Source: Primulina eburnea
Taxonomy: Eukaryota > Streptophyta > Magnoliopsida > Lamiales > Gesneriaceae
Direction of reading: 5' to 3'
DNA: 64,000 bases
NCBI RefSeq assembly: GCF_022965805.1
Contig: NC_133104.1
Coordinates: forward strand, 44,994,682 to 45,058,681
In this document: positions 28,807-39,018 of the stretch, in pieces
Layout: each line of letters starts with the position of its first letter
Numbering within the stretch: the stretch's first letter is position 1
Notes under the pieces: generated by a model
Told to the model about the DNA's origin: nothing
Seen by the model: the letters and a program-made list of their open reading frames with translations, nothing else
The model's database searches: none
Program-made: the position numbers and the translations under genes

Positions 28807-28879
28807 GTATGTTTTAATATACGTATGAAACTAGAAGTAATTAAAATGGGGAATGAAATTAATTTGAAAAATGTGATTA

Positions 28880-29060
28880 GGATTGAACTCACAAAAAGGT
28901 GTTGCATCACCTTACGTATTCCGTGTGTATAATCTTCTTGCCCATCGGGTTTATAAATAGTTTGATACGATGGCAATGAAACGTACAAAAAAGATCCGAT
29001 AATGTTTCCAATAATGGCAGCTAATGCGCACAAAAGCTTTGGTTTTAAGCACTGCTGCAA
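28880..29060 (-). other. Unidentified short hydrophobic ORF, possible gene fragment
   Basis: The frame reads LLCALAAIIGNIIGSFLYVS followed by LPSYQTIYKPDGQEDYTHGI. The GN-II-x-F-L---LP-Y--IYK pattern weakly resembles the first transmembrane segment and loop of SWEET sugar transporters. It is flanked by transposon-like blocks and has no continuation that I can find. I treat it as a possible remnant, not a gene. Confidence 0.2.
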
Positions 29061-29129
29061 GATCCATTATTGTTCTTTGATTGGACAAAAGCTTTTCTTC
29101 AATGCGCACAGCTGAATTCTATTGAATAA

Positions 29130-29420
29130 GCTTGTCGTGTTCTGTAAGCTGATTAATTCTTAACTGATTTTCTGAATTGGTTAGTTGAACTGATTCGATG
29201 AAATCAGTTGGCTTGTCAGCTGAGCTCTTTATCAGTTGAGCTCTTCATAAGCTGGCCGGGCTTTTAAAGTTCTTCTGCTGAACTGCCTATCAGTTAGACA
29301 ATCAGTTGAACTGGTTCAGTTTGGGCAATCGGTTTGCTCTTTCAGTTTGCGTCTCGATAGCTTCAGTTTTGGCTCGATAACTGATCAGTTTGAATCCTGA
29401 TTAGTTCCAGTTTATGCGCA
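29130..29420. repeat. CAGTT-rich repeat block
   Basis: About 290 bp containing roughly fourteen CAGTT/AACTG words with irregular spacing, often within TCAGTTGA or GAACTGAT. ATGCGCAC occurs at both margins (29100 and 29415). The sequence is less AT-rich than its surroundings. It may be part of an LTR or other transposon but I could not place it. Confidence 0.4.
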
Positions 29421-30073
29421 CTTATGTAAAATCATTATAAACAAAATATTAAATTTTGTTAACATCAAAATCAAGATTACAAACCTGAAATGTTTCAAAC
29501 ACATGTACACCATAAATTTATAGCTGAAAAAGTAAAAGAAATAAAAATACCATGCTTGTCATATTACATGATTTGAAGAAACAATATACTCGCAATCTAG
29601 ATGTAATTACAGGATGTACATCTTTCAATCGAATTTTTGAAAAATTAAAGTTATATATATTAACGCACATTATATTTCACAATTTCAAGATTATAAAAAC
29701 CTTTTGACCAAAAGGACGAAAACAAAAAGACTGATTTTATATTGATAAAGTAATCTTACTTTTTGAACTAAGAAAAACGTTTGGCAATGGCCAACAGATA
29801 AAACAAATTATTGTTTTCTCCTAAGCAAAGTACGAATTATCATCTACATACCACACAGAGCGGGGAAAAAAACACTCGAAAAAAACGTGTTGGATTGGAC
29901 CCTTGGGCCATGTTCTTTCTGGTTTTGGGAAAGTACCGGACTCGATTATTTTTTCATGTCCACTTATAACTAACATGATATCTCACGAATCAATTTTGAC
30001 AACGGAAAAGAGAAGATAATAATAAGCTTGTGGGACGAACCAGGAAAGATTAGTCGGATATCTAGATTGACCA

Positions 30074-30074
30074 A

Positions 30075-30111
<37 letters not shown>
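30074..30111. repeat. (TA)n microsatellite
   Basis: An almost pure TA tract about 270 bp downstream of the polygalacturonase stop codon. Confidence 0.9.
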
Positions 30112-30379
30112 TAGCATAACATAGTTAAAATAGACTAATATATAATACCTCCCGATTGTATATCCTAAAAAATTAGTCTATGATCAAGACCTTAATTTAA
30201 TCTTGCCTTCATGTCTCCCATTATATATGTAAAAACATTGTATCTTATTTAATATGTACTCACACAAACCCATAATTATTCATCAAGTAATGATGTGATG
30301 AAATTGGGCCAGCAAACCATAACCCCAAAAAAAAAAATAATTACACCATATACATATATATAAGACAACATTATTAAAT

Positions 30380-32154
30380 TTAGCAAGAATCTTCATCCCC
30401 CAGAATCCTACTGCTCAAAGGCTTCCCGACTAACAAACATTCGACGGGAGGAACCGTAGGAGTGAGAAGCTTCCCAAATGTTTGCCAACAATAAGGATCG
30501 TACATGTGGTATCGCTCTTGTTGAGGTTTCAGCTGTATGTCGGTGAGCGTCACGTCGGTGCAAGGTAAGATATCGCTGCAAGCAAAATGCACTGGTTTTA
30601 CAGTATACGTTCCTCTTATGTTCTCGTAGTTTATGCCCGACAGAGCCACGGCTGTTGTCTGATTCTTGCAGCTTCTTTTATCACAGTAGTATTGGTCGAT
30701 GACTATGGGAAGTTGGACCTCGTATACTTGAATGTTGGAGAATTGCACACCCTGAACTGACCCCAACCCGCCCTGTCGAACAAAATTTTTTGTTAGGATT
30801 AATTGTTGGTGTTTACATGCGAGGTTTCCACACCGTGATAAATTAGAGGGAAATTGAATTCACCTGCCATGTTTTTATTCTAACGCCGTTCATGGTATTT
30901 TGCAAAATGACATCTCGGACAGTGACATTTGATACGCAAGCTTTGGTGTTATCTTTTCCTAGACCTCCGATGCTGATGCCATGTCCTGGTCCGCAGTTGA
31001 TGTTGTGCACGTATATATTGGTGCAACCAGTTTGTATTGACACGCAATCATCTCCTGCGACAAACAATATTTTAGTCCATTGTTACAAAAAATAATAATA
31101 ATAATAATATGCCAAGTACTCAAACATGTGGAGGAAAATTGAAAATATCACCAAGAAATCTAAATCTCTAAATACCTTCAAAAAGACAAATTTTTCCATT
31201 TTGAACATAATAATATTTTTTTTAAAATTTCAGTTCTAAGAAAAGTTATTATTTTAAATATTAGTCTTTTAAGGGGAAGACTCACTCATGCACATACGGT
31301 CCCCGCATAGGCAAGAAATATGTCTCCTCTTAAGCAAGGATGGCGACAGCTCTGGGGATCTATTTTATTTGATAATACAAAGATTATGACAATTCTACGA
31401 GAGTGGGGTCAAAAGCTCGTGGCGATCAAGTTTATTCGACAAATCAATGGCTGAAACGTGTCCATTCACAGTGGCTTAATTTTGACTATGTGGTTGGCTT
31501 AGATCCCTCCCCACTAGGATAAGATTGTAGCAAAATGGATCACAAATTTGTCCTAGGTGGCTATGTTACACATTATTTATTAAATTAAAGTAGCTAGCTA
31601 GGGTTGTTTAAGTAACGCTGGTTGCATTGCATTGACTCGCAGAGATAAGTTGTTTATGGAGTCTAGCAGGTCGCAGGGAAAGTATATGAATAATATAATG
31701 TAGTCCGATTCATTTTTTTGTCTTGCCTCGTATGCAAAACTCCACTCAAAGGAATGGGAATACGTACCACAACCAATATTGGAACTGCGAATAAGCACTT
31801 CTTTGGAGTTCTGAAGGTGAATGCCGTCTGTGTTTGGGCTGTCGCCCGGCGACGAGACGCTCAAATTGTAGACAGCTACACCCATGCAGTTGTCGAACTT
31901 TAGATGACACTGAGGGCTGTTTTGAATTGTTATTCCCGTTACGGTTACATTGAAACTTCCGTAGAATCTAAGTGCCTGATTATCAAGAATTCAACTTTAA
32001 TGTGACATATATATATAAATACCATTAATTTCCAAAATTGGTTAATTTTGTAAATGGTGGTGCTAATTACCGTTGGTTTTATGCTTGGCATCTTGGAACC
32101 AAGTGAGCTGCTTATCCACTGTCACATGGAAGAAAGAAGGAATGGGATAAGTTA

Positions 32155-32228
<74 letters not shown>

Positions 32229-33123
32229 CGATCACGAGACAGTCAATGAGAGATACAAATAATTTTAATGTCTATTTATTTTTCTTCTCCCCCAAAAAAC
32301 AAAATAATTAACCAATTCCTCAATTAAATTTATGAAAATTTCACTTTGTCTATTTACAATTTTGATATTTCATATTATCGAATTTCAATTTTAATACTCT
32401 ATTTGTATTATTTTTTTTGACAATTTTAGTCAATTTCAATGCTTGGATGTGTAGTGACACATCAACACTCATAATGAAAAATGATTAAAATTTTAGTTAT
32501 TTTTTTAATGCTTAGGTGTGTAGTGACACATCAACACTTATAATGAAAAAAGACTAAATTGTCATAATAGAAAGATATTCAGCTATAACTGAAATTTGAT
32601 AAGATAAAATATTAAAATTAGAAATAAAAAATAAATATAAATAACTGAAATTGTGATTTTTCTATTTTTTGTTCTAACAGTAAAAAAGAGGAGTGAAGCA
32701 ACATGATGTGGCCGAGGGCTGTAGTCTAGCATATATCCAAAAATATTTATAGAATTTCACATATATATAGTTTGAATGTAATTGTTATTTTATGACCTGG
32801 AAACCAGCATCTGTTACTCTTGTTTATTGTATGTTAAGTTGCTTGTGAATAGAGGATTAAATATGTTACCTGAGGCGGCGGATGGCTTTGTTCTAAGGTG
32901 CCATTTATTGGGATTATGAGTCTTGATTGATCATCCTCTAAGGGAGAATATTGCCACCAGGCAGCTCCGTTTCCATCTATCGTTCCACTTCCCTTTATTG
33001 TAATCCCAACCAATTTTGTGAATTCGAGCCATTGCAGAAGCCCCGATCCCCAAGCACTTGGCCTCGTGGGAGCAACAATTTTGCCATCTAACTATTCAAT
33101 TTTAAATAAAATTCATTAAATTC

Positions 33124-33190
<67 letters not shown>

Positions 33191-34952
33191 TTTTGTAGGA
33201 AAAAAGAAGCTTGACCCTTTTTTTTTATAATTTACCTGGAAAACAATGTTGTGTTGGCAGTATGGACCCGAAAATGAAATGGGCCCTACAAGGAATACAT
33301 AGTCTGCTGGCACATTAATGACCGAGGCTTCGACCTTACAAGCCGCAGCCCAAGCAGCAACAAATGCCTGCATTCAGTTTTTCTCCTAATAAATTAGATT
33401 AAATATATATAGATATATATTATATTAACCTCAAGTTTCTAATTGATTATGTGTTACCAAAACGGGTACATAAAATATTTTGTGTGATTCAACATTTTAA
33501 GTCCAAAATCAATCGTTGATGTATGTTATTTAAAGTTTTGGTATAGTTGGAAGCATTAATGTAAACTGTCGTAACGAGATTCGTTCTTGTGGGTCCTTTG
33601 TGATTCTTCTATTGTCCATTCTCGTGACACTTTGATTGTGTCGAACAACTTTTCCCTTAAAAGTATTATTGGAATTTAGTTACGCTTTCCAAGTTTTTCT
33701 TATTATAATGTCACAAGCACCTAATTCTTGTCCTCATATTATGGAATTATGTTTTCACCAAAGTTCACCTTTAATGGTTGGCCTCATGTGACCACAAAAC
33801 AAACAAGATAAAGTAATAAATAAATTAGAGATGAAAATAAAAAAAAAAATACATGAGTGGATGTGAGTTAGTAGAGCATCTCTAAATAAATAAAATAAAA
33901 ATAAATGTTGGCGCATGCATATAATTTACTTATAGCTTCAATTATCAACATGTGATTCACTTATTTTATGGATCTTATGAGAAAAACTTGTCGACTTTCT
34001 GTATTACGATTCCTTGTGCACCTCCACAATGAAATATTTTTCCATTTATACAATTCTTGTGAACAGATGTGAGTAAAAGTGAAATTAATGAGAATATATA
34101 TACCAACTAATCATCTTTTATATCGTCAACAAAAAAAATAATTATCTTTTATATTACTATCATTAGATTTCGTGTTACATTATTTCAAATGCCTGCCACG
34201 TATATGATTAATTTTTATAAAAACTCCAGAATATCAAGATTGAACAATGTGGAATTTCGTAAAGCCTTGATATTATGGAAATCTTAGGCATCGAATGCTT
34301 TAATTTATGATTCCAAATGCTAAATTTCCAGTCACATTTTGATATTTAAGAAAGTAAATTTAGATTTTCTCAAAAAAGTAAAGTATAGTTAATTAATTAA
34401 ATCACGTGATCAGGTAATTATGAAGTTTATTACCTTAGTGTCATCTGAAGTTCCGTCGCCTTTGGCTCCAAAATCCAACACATCATACACTGTAGAACCA
34501 AGCGCATTTTCACCTTTCTTTGGTGGGGGACTTATGTTTGGAGGACTTTCTTTCGGTGCGCAGGATGGAGGTGGCAATGCTGGTGGTGATGCTTGGGGTG
34601 CTGGAGGAGGCAATGCTGGTGGTGATGCTGGGGGTGCTGCTGATGGTGGTAATGCTGGCGGTGGCGGCACTATTGATGGTGGTGGCGCTAGTGCTGGTGG
34701 TGGTGGTGGTACTGGTGGTGGTGGTGGTTTTGGAGAATAAGGTTTATGCGGCCACTTACCGGACTTGCCGTTATGGTGATAGGGGCCATGTTTTATCCCT
34801 TTCTTCTTGTAGAGAGAAGCAACGGCTGTACTTGTTCTTTGCCTCCAGTGCTTGCCTACTCTTCCTGCTTTGCATGTTTCCATAAGGGAACACCAAAATA
34901 GAAGAACGATTATAAGCAAGAATTTGAATTTGTTGAAGCGAAAACTAGCCAT
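30380..34952 (-). CDS. Polygalacturonase (GH28) with proline-rich N-terminal extension
   Basis: Seven exons: 34952-34434, 33367-33236, 33091-32870, 32118-32071, 31975-31768, 31054-30864 and 30772-30380, giving 570 aa. Residues 1-29 form a signal peptide. A basic His/Lys stretch and a proline-rich region (about residues 72-150) follow, and the catalytic domain starts at VYDVLDFGAKGDGTSDDTK. The GH28 active-site motifs are complete: SPNTDGIH (about 355), GDDCVSIQTG (377), GPGHGISIG (400) and RIKTWQ (435). The enzyme hydrolyses homogalacturonan in the cell wall. The Pro-rich extension matches the clade containing Arabidopsis At1g48100 and At1g60590 (from memory). Exon 4 is only 48 nt and lies between introns with long (TA)n tracts. 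The opposite strand of the Pro-rich part gives a spurious Gly/Ala/Val-rich ORF. Confidence 0.95.
32159..32227. repeat. (TA)n microsatellite inside a polygalacturonase intron
   Basis: About 34 TA units, only about 40 bp upstream (in gene orientation) of the 48-nt exon 4. Confidence 0.95.
32440..32577. repeat. Tandem duplication with 69-bp period in an intron
   Basis: Two copies beginning TGCTTGGATGTGTAGTGACA and TGCTTAGGTGTGTAGTGACA, each followed by CATCAACACT and ATAATGAAAA. They lie in the intron between polygalacturonase exons 3 and 4. Confidence 0.8.
33126..33184. repeat. (TA)n microsatellite inside a polygalacturonase intron
   Basis: TA tract with one phase break, in the 144-bp intron between exons 2 and 3, about 50 bp from exon 2 and 35 bp from exon 3. 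Confidence 0.95.
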
Positions 34953-36780
34953 ATTTATTTTATCTGGCGGCGGTTACGGCGGCAGTGGGATGGTGTGGCG
35001 CGGTATTATGGGCTGGGGAGGAGTGGAACAAATATATTTGTTTAAGAATGTGAAAAGAATTGTATAGCATTCCCCCTTTTTTTCTCTTGTATTTATTGCT
35101 GGGCTTTCCTTTATGTGAATTTTGGTTAGCATTTTATAAGGACATATTTAACCATACATCCCATTGTTCATGTGCAGCATTTTGTTAATAATTTCATTTA
35201 TTTCATCGTGTCAAACATTCGATCCTGACTAATTCAAGGAGTTACAACAGTATATTTAAATTTTAAAAATCTGACATATATATTTCTTGAATTAAATACC
35301 GATTGCAATATGATTTTTATGTTTCTCTATCAAATCATATATATATATATATTAATAATAATTAGAATAAAGGACTGAAAGACATGTGAATATGTATGGG
35401 TCGATAAGTTACACAAACACAGTGATTATAACACCTCCTTTCGAAGGTCACATGCAGCTCGTCACGGGCCTCAATTTCGTACTTTGTCTTCTTAACCAGC
35501 AGGAATGATCTGAAATCAAAACACATCCACATGTCAAAGCCACCCAAAATGTGTAATAGGATTTTGTCTGTCTTTTATCGAAAATTGAATGCTCTTTTTT
35601 TTTAAAAATAAATTTATATTAAGTTAAAGTCGATTAAATTTATCAACCAACCGTCCAAAGCAATGGATTAATGTTAATGTTTGTGGATGCATGCATGTTA
35701 TTAATTTCTTTTGTTATATTGTGTACAAATCAAATTCATTCATTTGGTCACAAATAATTTTTGCCACTTTTTGTTTGTTTGCAGTAGGTAGCTAGCTAGA
35801 GTCTATGATTTTGTGACCAATATTGGATTTAACCATGCATTCACGGATTGTTTCCCTTTCGCAGATTTTCATGATCGGGTCTCTGTATTTATTTGTTCTT
35901 TCTTCTTTTTGCCCTAGGCTAATACTATTGCCATGCATTGGGATGTATTATTGAACAGTGCAGCAATTTATACGGCTATTTTAATCTAAAACAAAATTTT
36001 CGAAAAACGTTTAAAATTACAAATAAGAAGAGAATAATAAAAGATAGAAGAGTACAGAGAAAAAGAAAAAAAGAAAGAAGAAATGGAAAAAAAAAGCACA
36101 TTAATGACAAGATGACGTGTCTGTTCCATTTTTGGCTATTCTATTTTTTTTTTTACTTTATGCTATTCCAATTTTTGAATTCAAAAGTTGCGACCAATTT
36201 CAAGGGTTGCGGTGGTTATATTTTGATCAAAAGTTGTGCTGAAAAAGTGTTTGAATTTCAATCTATAAATAATAGATAGCACTTCGAAATTCCAAAACTA
36301 ACAACATCAGCGATATAACAACCAACAATTCTCAAATTTCTGAAAAATACATTCTTCAATTTTTGTAGTATATATTCTTTGTTTTTGCTATACAAATAAT
36401 ACATAAGGCTTGGAAAATCCTACGAGTTATTTGCATTTGAGAACCCGGTTGTGATCTTATAGATGACGTAAACATCGCTCAATGACAACAAATCATTTTC
36501 GTGGTTCAAACCAGTACTATTTGATATTTTTTTCATTTTTCTTGTTTCATCTTCATTTTTTACAATAGAGTTTTTCCCCAACAATCTTAAGCGATATTTG
36601 TTGGGAAATGCAGACCGAAACTACACTGGCTGCAATGGAGTGAAGTGATTGTTAACAAGTTAAACGCAGTAAAAATTGAAGTACCAGAAACTTTTCAAGT
36701 TGTTTCAATCATTGCAAAATTACCATCATCTTGGAAATGATACACAAAAAGGATTCTTCACAATTCCAAAGAATTTTCTT
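34953..36780. other. Intergenic region, no recognised gene
   Basis: Holds the polygalacturonase promoter (a minus-strand AATAAATAC TATA-like box at about 35085-35095) and otherwise AT-rich sequence. The ORFs of 60-113 codons here are low-complexity, lysine-rich or unmatched. Confidence 0.5.
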
Positions 36781-38235
36781 GTCAGTGTCGTGAGTACTTC
36801 AAAGTCAAACAAAGGAAGTAGCAACTCTGAGATAATTTTCTTGAGAGTGCAGGGCTTGAAAAACAGTGTAGATCATATCTCCGCTAGCTTGGTTAAACAC
36901 TTCGAATAAGGGACATTCGCCTCCTTTGACCAGCCATCCCAGAACACCCCCATTTGGCTGCTATTTTTGCACCATATTTCTTCTCGGCTTTTGGTGAACC
37001 AGTTCCCAGAGAGAAAACAAGAAATCATCCATTTTCTTTCGGGTTCAGCGGTAAAAAACACAGTTCCTTCTTTGGTGATTTCTTTTGTCACTTGGTTTAT
37101 TTCTATCAAAGTCTGCATGGAAGATAAGAAACTTGTATCAGTATATAATCTTTGCATAGTCGAGTACGGTTCAAAAATAAACATAAAAAAACCTGCAAGA
37201 TATGAATGATGATACCGGATTATTAGCAGCGACACCACCATCAACTAGACTGACTTTTGTTTCCCCATGAATCTTTTGTTTCAAAAAAATGTGCAGGAAA
37301 ATAAGTTGGAACAGCTGAAGTTCCTAAGCATATATCTGATAATGAAGAATCCACAGATGGTTATTTTTCACCTAGATTCATCGACATAAAAAAATGGATA
37401 TGTTAATGAACGTTAATACATAATAAATATTATTAACTTGAATAAATGAATACCTTAGAACTTGAAAAGATTACGGGTTGAAGACTTCTAATATCAAAGG
37501 TTGGAATCACATCTGTCAGTGTTTCGTGCAATTTGGTTTCACCAAGTTTTTCTTTTAGAAGTGAATGAAGATACTTGCCATTGTACGTTGGTCCTGAAAT
37601 CGCCTTCGTCGGTTTTAAAGCACGAGCAAGTAGTTTTCTGTTGATTTTAGTGCAAGAAAAATCAGTATATGTACATATATCAAGTTTGAATAATTTTACT
37701 CTCTGTTTAGCAGGGATGGGTATGGATTTTTGGGAATTTGCTTTCTTCTTTTGTGGCAAGATTTTTGGGCAATGGCCAAGATAGAAATACTTGATATTTT
37801 TTTGCAGCAAAAAAAGGGGCGATGTTTTTCGTTTGGTGCAGTAAGCATTGCTGTAACGAGTCCACCGGTACTCGATCGTTTCCTGATCACATTGAAATAA
37901 TATGCTATTCTTGCATCTTCACCATCCAATTTTGAGAGTAAAAAAAACATGCTGTTAAAATCTTGAAGTGTGCATGTTATGTGAGACGGTCCGTGATACA
38001 GATCCACTCTTACAAAATTAATCAGACCGCGTTCTCATGCGAATTTTTGTGAATTTCAAAATAAATGCATACCAAGACTTCAAAAACTTTAATGTAACAT
38101 ATATACACACGTAAATGAAGTTGGGATTCAAGAAATCCGAGGATAACTCATGGGATAATCCCTCTAACTCCACCACCTTTCATTAATGGATAGAATCCTG
38201 ATTAAATTTCCAGAAACTGATAAATTGAAAAGGAT
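36780..38235 (-). pseudogene. Patatin-like lipid acyl hydrolase pseudogene
   Basis: Pieces of a patatin-like protein occur in correct order on the minus strand but in different frames. Near 38200-38115 are ILSI and GGGVRGIIP (the oxyanion-hole motif), followed by an in-frame stop and then VILGFLESQL. Near 37930-37800 is [13 protein letters not shown], then a damaged nucleophile elbow ([17 protein letters not shown], with the first glycine of the G-x-S-x-G motif lost). Near 37620-37450 is [20 protein letters not shown] with [16 protein letters not shown]. Near 37245-37205 is the catalytic Asp motif [11 protein letters not shown]. Near 37035 a different frame is needed for FLVFSLGTGS, and near 36870 again for VFQALHSQENYLR. 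Intact family members hydrolyse galactolipids and phospholipids with a Ser-Asp dyad. Stops, frameshifts and the missing C-terminus make this a dead copy. Confidence 0.85.
37975..38050 (-). mobile_element. Remnant of the palindrome-ended element (copy E)
   Basis: About 70 bp reading GCATGTTATGTGAGACGGTC at the left and GCGAATTTTTGTG at the right, resembling the two ends of the small element family with the middle deleted. It lies within the patatin pseudogene between its first and second coding pieces. No target duplication was found. Confidence 0.4.
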
Positions 38236-38589
38236 GAAATGAATGTTCCATCCACGTAAATATTAAATCGCCAGTAAAAAAGAAGTATGTGTTTTAATAT
38301 CGGATGATGAGTTACCCTAAAACCCATCCGTTCGATTATTTATACAATTTCTCGTCAAATTTAAAATATCTGTTGATGCTTTGGCAGTGAAAAAAATTAA
38401 TATAAAATTAGCATTAATTAAAATAGAAAGAGTCAAACAAAATATTAATAATTATTATGTATAAAAAAAAAATTCCAAATAAATTGCACGTGTGCATGGA
38501 GCAACCGAAATCAGGAACCCAGAAGCGCAACTTCCCGCGAAAAGAAGTAATAATTCTCTTGCTATAAATAGATTTTGCATGTTCAGAAA

Positions 38590-38886
38590 ATAACCATCTG
38601 TCTTCACACCAGAAATTCTTGCTGCCTCTTTTGGGTCTTCTTTCAACAGTAAAGATCTCAACTTTCTTTCTTTTTTTGCTGCAAATTTCGATCGATTTAA
38701 TGCGCGGAACTTGATTCGATCTTTTTTTTTGTTTCATTTCTGTTTCGATCAGGTTGAATTGCGATGGCGAGAAAGAGGATTAGAGAATGTGATTCGAAGA
38801 GATTGCTGGAAGAATTTTCGAAGAAGATTTCTGGGTCTGAATCTGCGCGAGAGGGAAGCACGTTTTTTATTTTTTTCAATCTATAA
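38590..38886 (+). pseudogene. Duplicated leader and exon 1 of ATP-citrate lyase subunit A
   Basis: An ORF from ATG 38764 begins MARKRIRECDSKRLLEEF and continues KKISGSE, clearly related to the first exon of the intact ACLA gene at 54621 ([26 protein letters not shown]). After about 26 codons similarity stops, and the frame ends at TAA 38884-38886 (40 codons). Upstream similarity also extends into the leader: AACCATCT..CACACCAGAA, TTCTTGC.GCCT and GTAAAGATCTCAACTTTCT occur in both places in the same order. No later ACLA exon is present. The fragment ends 133 bp before the ATG of the IRE-family kinase gene on the same strand, so it could lie in that gene's promoter or leader. Confidence 0.85.
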
Positions 38887-39018
38887 CTGACGTAATACGT
38901 GTCTTCCTCTATTCCTTCTCCATATCGTGGAAATCTCTCGCCATAAATCCCAAAACTCCAATTCTGGAAATGTCTGTCCATGTACTCCGCACCCGATTCA
39001 GCCTGAAAGAGATTCGTG

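Larger units (their letters stand above)
27208..30379. other. Intergenic region with repeat blocks
   Basis: A 3.2-kb stretch containing two copies of a roughly 30-bp AT-rich word at about 28475-28550 and a CACTA-like subterminal repeat block (28565-28806). Next come an unidentified short ORF (28880-29060, minus), a CAGTT-rich block (29130-29420) and a (TA)n tract (30074-30111). From 27330 to 28470 nothing was recognised. Confidence 0.55.

Noticed and set aside
34420..34885. Long plus-strand ORFs rich in Gly, Ala or Val
   Set aside because: They are the complement of the proline-rich first exon of the polygalacturonase gene; the composition follows from CCN codons on the other strand.
35362..35547. 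61-codon minus-strand ORF near the polygalacturonase promoter
   Set aside because: Looks loosely protein-like but I could not match it to any family or extend it through splice sites.
36001..36279. Lys/Arg-rich plus-strand ORF
   Set aside because: Low-complexity AAG/AGA run followed by hydrophobic residues from T-rich DNA; no homology recognised.
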